Of a stretch of 64,000 nucleotides of DNA, positions 1 through 9,359 are shown one piece after another. The DNA comes from Ralstonia pickettii. Lineage in GTDB: Bacteria > Pseudomonadota > Gammaproteobacteria > Burkholderiales > Burkholderiaceae. Both the position numbers and the translations under genes were made by a program. The stretch spans positions 1,240,001 through 1,304,000 of the forward strand of contig NZ_CP104382.1 of the NCBI RefSeq assembly GCF_030582395.1, given 5' to 3'. Numbering within the stretch: the first letter of the stretch is position 1; every line of letters begins with the position of its first letter. The notes under the pieces are model-generated. The model was given only the letters and a program-made list of their open reading frames with translations. It made no database searches and was not told the DNA's origin.

Positions 1-354
1 ACGGCCGCCACGCCGCTGCGCCAGTTCATGCTCAAGCAGACGCGCGAGCCCGACCTCGCCCTGTTCGTCAAGATGGGCAACATGCCGGCCATCGCCTCGC
101 CCGAGCAAACGCCCATGCGTGCGCTCATCCCGGCCTTCGTCACGAGCGAGCTGAAAAGCGCGTTCCAGATCGGGTTCGCCATCTTCATCCCGTTCCTGGT
201 GATCGACATCGTGGTGGCGGCCGTGTTGATGTCGATGGGGATGATGATGGTCACGCCATCGATCTTCTCGCTGCCGTTCAAGATCATGCTGTTCGTGCTG
301 GTGGATGGCTGGCACCTGCTGCTGGGCTCCCTGGCCCAGAGCTTTGTGCAATGA
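1..354 (+). CDS. fliP: Flagellar export gate protein FliP, 3' part
   Basis: C-terminal 117 residues of FliP, an inner-membrane core subunit of the flagellar type III export gate, where it assembles with FliQ and FliR. The reading frame is open from the first base, so the 5' end lies outside the window. Visible hallmarks are the conserved loop with [12 protein letters not shown], followed by two hydrophobic segments (roughly visible residues 55-75 and 90-112). It ends TGA 19 bases before fliQ, and the order fliP-fliQ-fliR is the usual one, so these are one operon. No defect is visible in the part present. Confidence 0.97.
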   Translation, partial: TAATPLRQFMLKQTREPDLALFVKMGNMPAIASPEQTPMRALIPAFVTSELKSAFQIGFAIFIPFLVIDIVVAAVLMSMGMMMVTPSIFSLPFKIMLFVLVDGWHLLLGSLAQSFVQ

Positions 355-373
355 GCGCCGATAGGAAACCGAC

Positions 374-643
374 ATGACCCCCGAGTACGTTCTCGATATG
401 GCCCGACAGGCCATGCAGGTTGCCATGATGGTGGGCGCGCCGATGTTGCTGGTGTCGCTCGTCGTCGGGCTGCTGGTGGCCGTGTTCCAGGCCGCCACGC
501 AACTCAACGAGCAGACGCTGTCGTTCATCCCCAAGCTGCTGGCCGTGGCAGCCACGATGGTGCTGGCCGGCCCGTGGATCGTCGCCGTGATCGTCGACTA
601 CACACGCGGCGTGCTGACCAACATTCCCAACTACGTGAATTGA
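374..643 (+). CDS. fliQ: Flagellar export gate protein FliQ
   Basis: 89 residues, the normal FliQ length. FliQ is a small two-helix membrane subunit that packs around the FliP/FliR gate and forms the export channel of the flagellar type III apparatus. The two hydrophobic segments are near residues 14-37 and 53-76, and the connecting loop has the family motif QAATQLNEQTLSFIPK. It lies 19 bases after fliP and 33 bases before fliR on the same strand and is surely co-transcribed with them. The family assignment is secure. Confidence 0.97.
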   Translation: MTPEYVLDMARQAMQVAMMVGAPMLLVSLVVGLLVAVFQAATQLNEQTLSFIPKLLAVAATMVLAGPWIVAVIVDYTRGVLTNIPNYVN

Positions 644-676
644 CGTCAGCAAGCTGACGCAGCCGCCCAATCCACG

Positions 677-1471
677 ATGATCCAATTCACCGCCACGCAG
701 CTCAACGGCTGGATCGCCATGTACTGGTGGCCGCTGGTGCGCGTGCTGGCGTTCATCGCCATTGCACCGCCGTTTGCCAATACCGAGATCCCGACGTCGA
801 TCAAGGTGGCGTTCGGCGTGGTCATCACGGTGGCGCTGGCGCCCATGCTGCCGGTGCCCGCGGGCGTGTCGGTGGGCTCCTATGAAGGGCTGTGGATCAC
901 GCTGGTGCAGGTGTTGATCGGGCTGGTACTCGGCTTTTGTGTGCAGCTCGTGTTTTCCGCCATCAGCGGCGCCGGCGAAGTGATGTCGGTGCAAATGGGT
1001 CTGGGCTTTGCATCCCTGCTCGACCCGACGCAGACCGAGAGCAGCATGCTGCTTGGCCGCTTCCTCAGCCTCACGGCCGTCACCGCGTTCATTGCCGGCG
1101 ACGGCCATCTCGTGCTCCTGCACGCCCTGTTTGACAGCTTCACCGCCCTGCCCGTCTCGGCGGCGCCGCTGGGCAACCCTGGCTGGCAGACGCTGGCCGG
1201 CGGCGGCACGATCGTCTTTGCGCTGGCCCTGCGCATCGCCCTGCCCATCATCGCGATCATGATGATCGTCAACCTCGGCTTTGCCGTGCTCTCGCGCACG
1301 GCGCAGGCGCTCAACCCGTTTGCCGTGGGCATCGCCGCCACGCTGGTGGTGGGGCTGATGCTCGTCATGGTGATGATGACGTCGCTGGCGCCGGTGGTGG
1401 AACGGTCGGTGATGGATGCGCTGGATTTAGGCGGGCGGGCGTTCAGCCAGTTCAGCACCCTGCCTCGATAG
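677..1471 (+). CDS. fliR: Flagellar export gate protein FliR
   Basis: 264 residues, the usual FliR size, with about six hydrophobic segments. FliR joins five FliP subunits in the export gate of the flagellar type III system. The central stretch with GAGEVMSVQMGLGFASLLDP is the family signature. It ends the fliPQR cluster; 85 bases later a fabG gene starts on the same strand. In many bacteria fliR is followed by flhB or flhA, but here the flagellar run is interrupted and the flg genes follow on the other strand. Confidence 0.96.
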   Translation: MIQFTATQLNGWIAMYWWPLVRVLAFIAIAPPFANTEIPTSIKVAFGVVITVALAPMLPVPAGVSVGSYEGLWITLVQVLIGLVLGFCVQLVFSAISGAGEVMSVQMGLGFASLLDPTQTESSMLLGRFLSLTAVTAFIAGDGHLVLLHALFDSFTALPVSAAPLGNPGWQTLAGGGTIVFALALRIALPIIAIMMIVNLGFAVLSRTAQALNPFAVGIAATLVVGLMLVMVMMTSLAPVVERSVMDALDLGGRAFSQFSTLPR

Positions 1472-1556
1472 GCAGCGCGCGCAGCCGCAGCACTGCCGGC
1501 CCCGCGTGCGATGATCGCGGTATTCCGCCGACCGATCTTCAAGGGAGTCTCACCAC

Positions 1557-2285
1557 ATGAGCCGCCGCGTTCTTGTGACGGGTGCCAGCCGCGGCATTGG
1601 CCGCGCCATCGTCTACCAACTGGCCTCCGACGGGTTTGACGTGTCCGTGCATTGCCGCAGCGGCCGTGCCGAGGCCGAAGCCATCGTCGCAGACATCCAT
1701 GCAAACCATGGCAGCGCCCGCGTGCTGCAGTTCGACGTGCGCGACCGCGCTGCCTGTCGCACCCAGCTCGACGCCGACGTTGAAGCCCACGGCGCCTACT
1801 ACGGCATCGTCCTGTGTGCAGGCGTCACGCGCGACGCCGCCTTCCCTGCCCTGACCGACGAAGACTGGGACATCGTCCTCGAGACCGGGCTGGATGGCTT
1901 CTACAACGTCGTCCACCCGCTCACCATGCCGATGGTGCGCGCACGCAAGGGCGGGCGGATCGTCACCATCGCGTCCGTGTCCGGCGTGATGGGAAATCGC
2001 GGGCAGGTCAACTACAGCGCTGCCAAGGCGGGGCTGATCGGTGCGACCAAGGCACTGGCCGTCGAGCTTGCATCGCGCAAGATCACCGTCAACTGTGTTG
2101 CGCCCGGGTTGATCGAAACCGACATGCTTGCCCACATGGAACACGTGGACCAAGCCCTGCAGGCCATACCGATGCAACGCGTTGGACAGCCCGCGGAGGT
2201 GGCTGCGGTGGTCGGCTTCCTGATGTCCGATGCGGCGTCTTACGTAACGCGGCAGGTGATCGGGGTCAACGGGGGCATGGTGTGA
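1557..2285 (+). CDS. fabG: 3-oxoacyl-ACP reductase FabG-like (second FabG)
   Basis: 242-residue short-chain dehydrogenase. It has the TGASRGIG nucleotide motif at residues 8-15 and the SDR catalytic pair Tyr153 and Lys157 in YSAAK, with the catalytic Ser near 140-142 before GNRGQVNYSAAKAG. This would make it an NADPH-dependent 3-ketoacyl-ACP reductase acting in the cytosol. Two family positions are altered: the NAG motif reads CAG (Cys87), and the Asn of the Asn-Ser-Tyr-Lys tetrad appears as Gly111 (ETGLDGFYN). The protein resembles the FabG of aryl-polyene clusters and, from memory, FabG2 of R. solanacearum. The start has a clear AAGGGAG site. A role in making a flagellar or signalling lipid is not supported; its place next to fliR may be chance. 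Confidence 0.88.
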   Translation: MSRRVLVTGASRGIGRAIVYQLASDGFDVSVHCRSGRAEAEAIVADIHANHGSARVLQFDVRDRAACRTQLDADVEAHGAYYGIVLCAGVTRDAAFPALTDEDWDIVLETGLDGFYNVVHPLTMPMVRARKGGRIVTIASVSGVMGNRGQVNYSAAKAGLIGATKALAVELASRKITVNCVAPGLIETDMLAHMEHVDQALQAIPMQRVGQPAEVAAVVGFLMSDAASYVTRQVIGVNGGMV

Positions 2286-2453
2286 TGCGCCGCAAGGCTG
2301 CCGCTCTGGGCGCAGAGCCCACGCTCAAGCCTCACTTCGCGCGCTGATTGGCGAGCCGCTTTACGCTGCGGATGCACGTGGTGCTGATCAGGGTGTGGTC
2401 GGCGGCATGGGCAATTGCCGGCAACAAACTGCTGCGCTGAGGCGCGCCCGTCT

Positions 2454-3197
2454 CTACCGGCGGCGCGCCAGCAGATCGTCCACCACCGGCACCACCGCCA
2501 GCAGCATCAAAATCGACGCCAGCGGAATCGTAGCGGCATAGCCCAGATGCTTGAAGCCCAACGCGCCCACCACGCCGCCCACAAAGAACATCACGAGCAA
2601 GGACGCCAGCAGCCGCAGCTTGGGCCGGTTGGCCACCACAGCGGGCAGATTGTGGTGCCCATGGTTCCAATACAGCGCCTTGCCGATTTCGATGCCGATG
2701 TCGGTGGCGAGGCCGGTCACGTGCGTGGTTCGGATCTCCGCCTTCGAGATCTTGGTGATGATGGCGTTCTGCAGCCCCATCAGGAAGCACAGCAATGCCA
2801 CGGTAGCCGGCACGAACACGACCCGGTATTGTCCGAGCGTTGTGCCCATCAGACCGAAGAGCAGCAGCAGCGCGGCCTCCAGCATGAGCGGCAGCGCAAA
2901 TTCGCTCTGCGTGCTGCGGCGACGCCCCCAGTTGACGAGTACCGCCGTACAGGCTGCACCGCACAGAAACGCCAGCAGCGAAGCAAAACCCGCGAGCAAG
3001 AGCACAACATTGCCCAACACCAGGTCATCGGCCATTGCCGAGACAACGCCGGACATGTGCGAGGTGTATTGCTTGACGGCGAGGAATCCGCCTGCGTTGG
3101 CGGCGCCCGCCACGAAGGCCAGTGACTGACCAAGGCGCCGGTTGGCGTCTTCTGAGCGTTCCGGGCTGGTCAGGCGGCGAAGATACTGGATGGGCAT
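2454..3197 (-). CDS. YoaK/DUF1275 family membrane protein
   Basis: About 247 residues with six hydrophobic segments, of the YoaK (DUF1275) family of inner-membrane proteins whose function is not known. Family-like features are the first helix with AFVAGAANAGGFLAV, the TSHMSG motif and the central MGLQNAIITKIS. I start it at 3197 because that ATG has AGGA at the right distance; an in-frame ATG at 3227 would add ten residues with a poorer site. It converges on fabG and sits 67 bases from the end of flgL on the same strand. It belongs to no evident operon. Confidence 0.85.
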   Translation of the reverse strand: MPIQYLRRLTSPERSEDANRRLGQSLAFVAGAANAGGFLAVKQYTSHMSGVVSAMADDLVLGNVVLLLAGFASLLAFLCGAACTAVLVNWGRRRSTQSEFALPLMLEAALLLLFGLMGTTLGQYRVVFVPATVALLCFLMGLQNAIITKISKAEIRTTHVTGLATDIGIEIGKALYWNHGHHNLPAVVANRPKLRLLASLLVMFFVGGVVGALGFKHLGYAATIPLASILMLLAVVPVVDDLLARRR

Positions 3198-3264
3198 GAC
3201 CAGTCCTGACGGTAGGTGAGCCGACATGATACGCCGCGCTCCCTGCCCGCCCGACTGCGCCGCA

Positions 3265-4224
3265 TCAAGGATTGATGTACTGGAACAGCGACATGCCCTG
3301 CATGGCCGTGAAGGTCTTCTGCGCGGCCTGCAGCGACACTTGCTGCTGAGAGAACTGCGAGATGGCAGAAGTGTAGTCCACCGATTGCAGCTTCGAGATC
3401 TGTTCCTTCAACTGCTCGCCGTAGTTCGAGCCGCTGCTGTTGAGCGTGGTGAGCTGCGCCTGCTGCGTGCCCACCGTCACCTGCGCCTGCAGGGCCACTT
3501 GGTAAGCGTTGTCCAGATTGCCCTGCGCCGTCTGCACGGCCTTTTGCAGGTTAGCGACGTCGGTAGCCTGCGTGGCTGCGTTGATCGGGGTCGACAGCGC
3601 CGTGATCAGCTTCTCGTACGTCTTGAAGATGCTCTGATTAGCGTTCGGGTTGGACGCATCCGAGTTGGGGATGCGCACGAACACCGAATCGCCCGCCACC
3701 GAATTCGGCATCGAGATGTTCTGGGACACCTGCACCACGGGTGGCTGGCCGCTGCCGACGTATTGCACGGAACCGCCGGTGTTGGTGAACGGATCGGTCG
3801 TGCCGTTGGCGCCGCCAAACAGGGCTACGCCCGCGGCATCGCGCTGATTGGCCGTCGACAGCAGTTGCTGGTACTGCTGCTTGACCTGCGCCAGCACACC
3901 AACGCGCTGTGACTCCGTCATCAGCGAGGTGTTGGCGCCCACCAAGGTCTGCTTGCCCTGCTGCAGCGTGGTCACCAGGTTGGTCAGCGCCGAAGACACG
4001 CTGGTGAGGCGCGCGTCGGTGGTGTCACGGTTGGACTGGTATTGGTCGTTGGCGTCCTGCGTTTGCTGCAGTTGCGCCATCTGACCGAACGCGCTGGGGT
4101 TGTCGCCCGCACTGGTGAGCGCGATACCGCTCGCAATCTGCTGCTGCAGCGTAAGCAGGTTCGATTGCGTGTTCTGCATCGAAGCGGAAGACGCGGCAAA
4201 GAATTGGGCGCTACTGACTCGCAT
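3265..4224 (-). CDS. flgL: Flagellar hook-filament junction protein FlgL (HAP3)
   Basis: 319 residues. FlgL joins the hook (through FlgK) to the flagellin filament and is exported through the flagellar type III system. It has the flagellin-like helical N-terminus (MRVSSAQFFAASSASMQ) and a C-terminal coiled coil rich in Gln (near residues 240-310), with a variable middle. It follows flgK by 66 bases on the same strand and is the last gene of the flgB-to-flgL run. It is probably transcribed from the FliA-type promoter upstream of flgK, as expected for late filament genes. Confidence 0.95.
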   Translation of the reverse strand: MRVSSAQFFAASSASMQNTQSNLLTLQQQIASGIALTSAGDNPSAFGQMAQLQQTQDANDQYQSNRDTTDARLTSVSSALTNLVTTLQQGKQTLVGANTSLMTESQRVGVLAQVKQQYQQLLSTANQRDAAGVALFGGANGTTDPFTNTGGSVQYVGSGQPPVVQVSQNISMPNSVAGDSVFVRIPNSDASNPNANQSIFKTYEKLITALSTPINAATQATDVANLQKAVQTAQGNLDNAYQVALQAQVTVGTQQAQLTTLNSSGSNYGEQLKEQISKLQSVDYTSAISQFSQQQVSLQAAQKTFTAMQGMSLFQYINP

Positions 4225-4290
4225 GATCGGTCCGGACGAAGGGCTTTAGGACGTTATCGGCAGGCGGGGCGTTTTCTTCAGCACTACCCA

Positions 4291-6228
4291 TCAGCCGCCG
4301 GCAATCGACAGCAGGCTGCCAAACAGCGAATTGGCCGTCTGCATCACCTTGGCCGAAGCTTGGTAGGCCTGCTGATACTTCATCAGGTTCATCGCCTCTT
4401 CATCAAGGCTCACGCCCGACACCGACTGCTGCTGTTGCGTGGAACTGGCCAGCAGCGCCTTCTGCGAGGTCAGGTTGGTGCTGGCGCGGTTAGCCTGCAC
4501 ACCGACCTGGGTGACGAGGTTGTTCCACGCCGAGCCAATCGAAGTCGTGCCGCCGTCCAGCAGGTTGCTGTTGCGCAGCTTGGCCAGCGCGCTGGCGTTG
4601 CGGTTGTCGGTGCTGTTGGCGGTATTGGCCGAAATAGCGAATGTGTCACCGTTGCCGGGCGAACCCGACAGCGTCATCTGTACGCCGTTGAACGCGTACG
4701 TCGCGCCCTGGGTGTACGGCGCAGTGCCGCCCGCGTACGTGGTCGACGTGCCACCCACCGTGACGGTGACGCTGCCCGGGAATCCCGACAGCGAGCCGCC
4801 AACGGCCGAGCTGTAAGTCAGGTTGATGGGCGAGCTGAGCGGCGAGCCGGCATACGTGCTGTCCACGCCCAGCGAAGACACCGTGGCGCTGCCCGTGTTG
4901 TTGCTGCCCTGGTTGAGCACCACGGGCGAGGCTGCGGCCACGTTGTGGTAGTCGGTGGTGAGCGTCTGCATGGTGGCGGCCGCGTTGGCAGTCGGGCGCA
5001 CCAGGAAAGAGTCACCGCTGTTCATCGTGCCCGACAGGTTGAGCGTGACGCCGTCGATCGTGGTCGGCCAGCTCGACACCGTTACGGAGGCGGAGCCGTC
5101 CGGATAGTGCGAAACGGTATAGGCGCCGCCCTGGTATTTGACCTGGTAGTCGTAGCCCTGTCCTGCATTGGCGTTGGTGATGCTGGCAGTCAGCGTGCCG
5201 CTGCCCGTGTTGTTCGTGCTGGGCGCGACGCTCGGGCTGGCCACGGAGAAGAGATCCGTACCCATCTTGCCGTTGGCATCCATGCCCAGCTTGTTTTGCG
5301 CGTTCACGTCGGCCGCCACGGCCGTGGCCAGGCGGCCGAGGCTGTTCTGCGCCGGAATCAGCGTGTTGTTGCGGAAATCCATCAGGCCGCCCAGCGCACC
5401 GCCGCCGAGCTGGCTGTCGTCGATGTTGACCGTGCCGCCCGGGCTCTTGTAGCCCACCGACAGTTGCGTCGGGTCGTACTGCGACGGCACCGCCGTCAGC
5501 TGGTAGCTCTGGTTGCCCTGCACGAGCGCCTGGCCGTTGCCCACGTAGATGTTGAACTGGCCGTCGCCGGTCTGTACCACGCTGGCCTTGATCGATTGAT
5601 TGAGCGTCTGCACAAGCTGGTCGCGCTGGTCGCGCAAGTCGTTCGCCGGCTGACCGGTCGACGCTTCCGCCTTGGAAATCTGGTCGTTCAACGAGGCGAT
5701 CTGCTGCGCGGTGCCATTGACCGCGCTGATCTGCGTCTGCACCTGCGTGTTGACCTGGCTGTTGAGCGAACTCACCTGGCCGGCAATCGAATTGAAGCGG
5801 CTTTGCAGGCCCGCAGCAGCGTTCAGGAAGACCTGGCGCGCGGTGGTGTCCGAAGGCTTGGACGCCAGGCCGTCCGCGGCATTGAAAAAGCTCGTGAGCG
5901 ACGAAGTCAGGCCGCTGTTGCTGTCCGACATGTATTTGCTCAGGCCCGACACCAGGCTGTTGAGCTGATCGGCTGCGCTGGTCGAGGCCTGACCGCTTTG
6001 CACCTGCGCGGTCAGAAACTGGTCGTAGATGCGCTTGACGGTCGTGACGTTGGCGCCCTGCCCGAGATAACCCACGCCGGCGTACAGCGGAATGTTCTCC
6101 GTCTGTACGGCTTCCTGGCGCGAATAGCCGGGCGTGCTGGCGTTGGCAATGTTGTTGCCGGTCACCTGCAGGTTGATATCGGCCACCCGCAGGCCGGACG
6201 CGCCAATATTCAGAAGGGAGCTGCTCAT
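4291..6228 (-). CDS. flgK: Flagellar hook-associated protein FlgK (HAP1)
   Basis: 645 residues. FlgK forms the first junction ring on the hook tip. The N-terminus (SSLLNIGASGLR and NNIANASTPGYSRQ, residues 2-40) and the C-terminus (SLDEEAMNLMKYQQAYQASAKVMQ, split here by family into the EE-x-NL and YQ-x-AYQA motifs) are the rod/hook/HAP signatures. The centre is long, repetitive and rich in Ser, Thr, Gly and Asn, as is normal for the exposed domain. Just upstream lie a sigma-28 promoter and an inverted repeat, separating it from flgJ, so flgK-flgL can be expressed as a class 3 unit while flgB-J is class 2. Confidence 0.96.
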   Translation of the reverse strand: MSSSLLNIGASGLRVADINLQVTGNNIANASTPGYSRQEAVQTENIPLYAGVGYLGQGANVTTVKRIYDQFLTAQVQSGQASTSAADQLNSLVSGLSKYMSDSNSGLTSSLTSFFNAADGLASKPSDTTARQVFLNAAAGLQSRFNSIAGQVSSLNSQVNTQVQTQISAVNGTAQQIASLNDQISKAEASTGQPANDLRDQRDQLVQTLNQSIKASVVQTGDGQFNIYVGNGQALVQGNQSYQLTAVPSQYDPTQLSVGYKSPGGTVNIDDSQLGGGALGGLMDFRNNTLIPAQNSLGRLATAVAADVNAQNKLGMDANGKMGTDLFSVASPSVAPSTNNTGSGTLTASITNANAGQGYDYQVKYQGGAYTVSHYPDGSASVTVSSWPTTIDGVTLNLSGTMNSGDSFLVRPTANAAATMQTLTTDYHNVAAASPVVLNQGSNNTGSATVSSLGVDSTYAGSPLSSPINLTYSSAVGGSLSGFPGSVTVTVGGTSTTYAGGTAPYTQGATYAFNGVQMTLSGSPGNGDTFAISANTANSTDNRNASALAKLRNSNLLDGGTTSIGSAWNNLVTQVGVQANRASTNLTSQKALLASSTQQQQSVSGVSLDEEAMNLMKYQQAYQASAKVMQTANSLFGSLLSIAGG

Positions 6229-6279
6229 AGTTGTCTCGGTGCGGGCAGCACGAAGCCGCCGAAATAAGCTCTAGAAACA

Positions 6280-6306
6280 ACATCGGCCGGACAAGAACAA
6301 ACTTGA
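6280..6306 (-). promoter_or_regulatory. FliA (sigma-28) promoter for flgK-flgL
   Basis: Read on the - strand, TCAAGTTT, an 11-base spacer and GCCGATGT match the sigma-28 consensus TAAAGTTT-N11-GCCGATAA at 13 of 16 positions with the exact spacing. It lies about 50 bases before the flgK start. It is embedded in the perfect 10-bp inverted repeat at 6281-6317, so the -10 and the base of the stem share sequence. Confidence 0.75.
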
Positions 6307-6317
6307 GCCGGCCGATG
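6281..6317 (-). terminator. Inverted repeat between flgJ and flgK (possible terminator or operator)
   Basis: CATCGGCCGG and CCGGCCGATG form a perfect 10-bp stem around a 17-base loop. It lies just after the flgJ stop. There is no clear U-run, so intrinsic termination is uncertain. It could limit read-through from flgJ, or it could be protein-bound DNA at the FliA promoter that it overlaps. Confidence 0.45.
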
Positions 6318-6342
6318 CTGCCAAATATGCCTACTAAGTCAC

Positions 6343-7428
6343 TTAAGCGATCTGCTTGAGCACCGCCATGATCTTGTGGGCGTAGTTCGGATCGGTGGCG
6401 TAGCCTGCGCGCTGCAAGCCCTTGGCGAACGACGCCGCATCGTTGCCGTTGCCGGCTGCCACGACATTGCTGTAGCGCGGGTTGTTGGCCAGCAGGTTGG
6501 CGTAGTCCTTGAACGCCTCGGCGTACGAGCTGTAGGCGCGGAACTTCTCCTGAACCTTGTGGGCGACGCCGCCGATGTATTCGGTGGTGGTCACCGTGGC
6601 GGTCTTGCCAGCCCACGAGCCACCGGCCTTGATGCCGAACAGGTTGTGCGTGTTCGTGCCGTCCTTTGCCTTGATCTCGCGGCGGCCCCAGCCCGACTCC
6701 AGCGCGGCATGGCCGATCATGAAGTTGGCCGGAATGCCGGTTTCCTGCGCGGCCTGCGATGCGTGGTCGATCAGCTTGTTGTAGAAGCTGCTCATGCGCT
6801 CGCCCCGCGGCTCCGATGCCACCGTCGACAGATCGACCTCGGGTGGCGCGCTTGGGCTCTGCGCCTGCGCGTCCGCCTGCTTGCGCAAGGCGGCCAGCGC
6901 ACGCTGCACGCGTTCTTCCAGGCCCGGGCGGGGCACGGTGCTGATGCCCGAGCCGTCGTCTTCCGTGCCGGGCGCGACGGCTGCGGCCATGCTGTTCAGC
7001 GACGAACGGGCGATGGCCTTGGCGGCATCGCTGGTGGCACCGGCGGCCCCTGGCAGCGCGGTATTGGTCGCCGTCGTATTGGACAGCGCAGTATTCACCT
7101 TGCCACCCGCATCCGGGTTCACATGGTTGGCCTGACGCAGCATCTGCTTGAGAAGCTGGTCTGCCACGCCCACGCCGCGCGACGCCATGGTCTGCGACAG
7201 CTGCTGGTCGAGCATCGACGTGTACATCTTGCTCGAAGACGAATCGAGCGGCCCGTTCTGCGGCGATGCATCGCGCATCTGCTTGAGCATCATGTTCACG
7301 AAGATCGCGTCGAACTGCTTGGCGACGGTCTTGGCCGCGCCAGTCGGATCGGTACGCGCCGTTTGCTTGAGCGACTCGAACCCGCGGGAATCGAGCGCCA
7401 GGCGGCTGGTGAGGTCGGTTTGGTTCAT
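6343..7428 (-). CDS. flgJ: Flagellar rod-capping protein and peptidoglycan hydrolase FlgJ
   Basis: 361 residues in two domains. The N-terminal rod-scaffold part (about 30-110) contains KQFDAIFVNMMLKQMRDA and the muramidase-type glucosaminidase domain occupies about 210-360. The likely catalytic Glu is in HAALESGWGRRE. FlgJ is exported to the periplasm, caps the growing rod and opens the peptidoglycan. The linker between the domains is long and Ala/Pro-rich. It has a strong GGAGG site, follows flgI by 16 bases and is the last gene before the flgK promoter. Confidence 0.96.
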   Translation of the reverse strand: MNQTDLTSRLALDSRGFESLKQTARTDPTGAAKTVAKQFDAIFVNMMLKQMRDASPQNGPLDSSSSKMYTSMLDQQLSQTMASRGVGVADQLLKQMLRQANHVNPDAGGKVNTALSNTTATNTALPGAAGATSDAAKAIARSSLNSMAAAVAPGTEDDGSGISTVPRPGLEERVQRALAALRKQADAQAQSPSAPPEVDLSTVASEPRGERMSSFYNKLIDHASQAAQETGIPANFMIGHAALESGWGRREIKAKDGTNTHNLFGIKAGGSWAGKTATVTTTEYIGGVAHKVQEKFRAYSSYAEAFKDYANLLANNPRYSNVVAAGNGNDAASFAKGLQRAGYATDPNYAHKIMAVLKQIA

Positions 7429-7444
7429 CGTGGCCTCCGCAGCG

Positions 7445-8563
7445 TCAGATGATTTCCAGGTCGGCGCGCAGCGCGTTGGCCGCCTTCATCGCCTGCAGGA
7501 TCGAGATCAGGTCTTGCGGGTTGGCGCCAATCGCGTTGATGGCCTTGACCACATCCGCCAGGTTGGTGCCGCCCTTGACGTTGATGAGGCTGCCGCCTTG
7601 CTGCTTGACCTCAATGTTCGAGCGCGCGCCCGCCACCGTCTGTCCTTGCGAGAACGGCGCCGGCTGGCTCACCACCGGCTCCGTGCTGATGGTGACCGAC
7701 AGGCTGCCGTGCGCGACCGCGCAGGGCTCGAGCTTGACGAGCTGGTTCATCACCACCGAGCCTGTGCGGGCGTTGACCACCACGCGTGCCGCAGCCAGCG
7801 CCGGCGTGACGTCAATATTCTGCAGCTTGGCCAGAAAGCCCACGCGGTCCGACGCCAGGGCCGGTGCGCGCACGTTGATCGTGCGGCCGTCGGCGGCTTG
7901 CGCCGTATCCGTGCCGAACTGCTTGTTGATGGCGGTCACGATGTTCTGCACGGTGCCGAAATCCGTCGTGCCCGTATCGAGCTGGATGCTGCCCGCCTCG
8001 CCCACCGTGGCCTGCACGGCACGCTCCACCGTCGCGCCGTTGGCGATACGGCCCGCGCCGAGCTGGTTGATCTGCACCTTGCTGCCATTGGCCGATGCGC
8101 CTGCACCGCCAATCACCACGTTGCCCTGTGCCAATGCGTAGAGCTGGCCGTCCACGCCCTTGAGCGGCGTGAGCAGCAGCGTGCCGCCGCGCAGGCTCTT
8201 GGCGTTACCGATGGACGACACCGTCACATCGATCGTCTGGCCCGGCCGCACGAAGGCGGGCAGCGTGGCCGTCACCACCACGGCGGCGGTGTTCTTGAGC
8301 TGGATGCTGGCGCCGGCAGGCACATTGATGCCGAACTGCGTGAGCATGTTGTTGAAGCTCTGGACCGTGAACGGCGTCTGCGTGGTCTGGTCGCCGCTAC
8401 CGTCCAGGCCGACGACAAGGCCGTAGCCGATCAGCGCGTTGTCGCGCACGCCGGCAACGGTGGTCAGATCCTTGATGCGGTCGGCGTGTGCCGTGGTCGG
8501 AACCACCGCCGAAATTGCGCTCAGTGCCACCAGGGCTGCGCCGATGATGCGATGCAAAGTCAT
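7445..8563 (-). CDS. flgI: Flagellar P-ring protein FlgI
   Basis: 372 residues, the standard FlgI length. FlgI forms the P ring around the rod in the peptidoglycan layer. It has a Sec signal peptide of about 27 residues ending THA-D, followed by [30 protein letters not shown], the near-invariant start of mature FlgI (quoted here as two family blocks, RIKDL and GYGLVVGL). The C-terminus has the [20 protein letters not shown] pattern. The start has a GAGGA site. It lies 10 bases after flgH. Confidence 0.97.
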   Translation of the reverse strand: MTLHRIIGAALVALSAISAVVPTTAHADRIKDLTTVAGVRDNALIGYGLVVGLDGSGDQTTQTPFTVQSFNNMLTQFGINVPAGASIQLKNTAAVVVTATLPAFVRPGQTIDVTVSSIGNAKSLRGGTLLLTPLKGVDGQLYALAQGNVVIGGAGASANGSKVQINQLGAGRIANGATVERAVQATVGEAGSIQLDTGTTDFGTVQNIVTAINKQFGTDTAQAADGRTINVRAPALASDRVGFLAKLQNIDVTPALAAARVVVNARTGSVVMNQLVKLEPCAVAHGSLSVTISTEPVVSQPAPFSQGQTVAGARSNIEVKQQGGSLINVKGGTNLADVVKAINAIGANPQDLISILQAMKAANALRADLEII

Positions 8564-8573
8564 GGCAGATTCC

Positions 8574-9326
8574 TCAGAACGGCGACACGGTCAGGAAGAA
8601 CCGCGACAGCCAGCCCATCTGCTGCGACTCGGCCACATAGCCCGTGCCGCGATATTCCATGCGTGCGTCCGCCACCTGGGTGGACAGCACGGTGTTTTGG
8701 TTGTTGACGGTCGTGGGGTTGACCACGCCCGAGAACTTGACCGATTCGGTGCCCTGGCCCACGGCGGTCTGCTTCTCGCCGCTCACCACCAGGTTGCCGT
8801 TGGAGAGCACCTCCACCACCGTCACCGTGATGGTGGCCGTGAAGTTGTTCTGCGCACCGTTGGCGCCCTTGCTGTCGAACTTGTTTGCGTCGCTGGCCGA
8901 CACACCCAGCAGCGACAGCACGCCCGGGTTCATGCCAGCAAATGTCGGCACCGAAGCGGTCAGGCTGCCCGTGCGGTTGACGCTGCCCGAAGTCTGCTTG
9001 CTGGCCGCCGTGTTCTCGGTGATCACGATCGTGATCGTGTCGCCCACCATGTGTGCGCGGCGGTCTTCGAACATACCGCGAAACCCACCGCTGCCCGATG
9101 CCACTTCCTGGTAAATCGCCCCGTTCTGACGCGGCGCCATCACCGGCATCGGCGGGCGTGCGGTTGTCGGACCTTGCACGATCGGGGCCGGCGGCGGCAG
9201 CATGCCGCACGCCGTAGCGAGCAAGGCGGTCGTGCCGAGCACGACCAATCGAACGACTCGAACAGCCAGCACAGCGCGGCCGCTGTGCTTGCCATTCTGG
9301 AGCGAGTGAACCGGGGGGGTATGCAT
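8574..9326 (-). CDS. flgH: Flagellar L-ring lipoprotein FlgH
   Basis: 250 residues. FlgH forms the L ring in the outer membrane. The N-terminus is a lipoprotein signal with the cleavage region LLATACG (Cys about residue 41), preceded by a rather long basic leader; a shorter start inside it is possible. The conserved [18 protein letters not shown] and the C-terminal [17 protein letters not shown] are present. It is part of the flgF-G-H-I-J run with gaps of 10-40 bases. Confidence 0.96.
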   Translation of the reverse strand: MHTPPVHSLQNGKHSGRAVLAVRVVRLVVLGTTALLATACGMLPPPAPIVQGPTTARPPMPVMAPRQNGAIYQEVASGSGGFRGMFEDRRAHMVGDTITIVITENTAASKQTSGSVNRTGSLTASVPTFAGMNPGVLSLLGVSASDANKFDSKGANGAQNNFTATITVTVVEVLSNGNLVVSGEKQTAVGQGTESVKFSGVVNPTTVNNQNTVLSTQVADARMEYRGTGYVAESQQMGWLSRFFLTVSPF

Positions 9327-9359
9327 CGCACTACATCCTCAAAAACTGCGCTGTCCAGC

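Noticed and set aside
4042..6267. A 741-codon open frame on the + strand, antisense to flgK and flgL
   Set aside because: It mirrors the codon pattern of flgL/flgK in a high-GC genome, is extremely Arg/His-rich, and has no recognisable domain.
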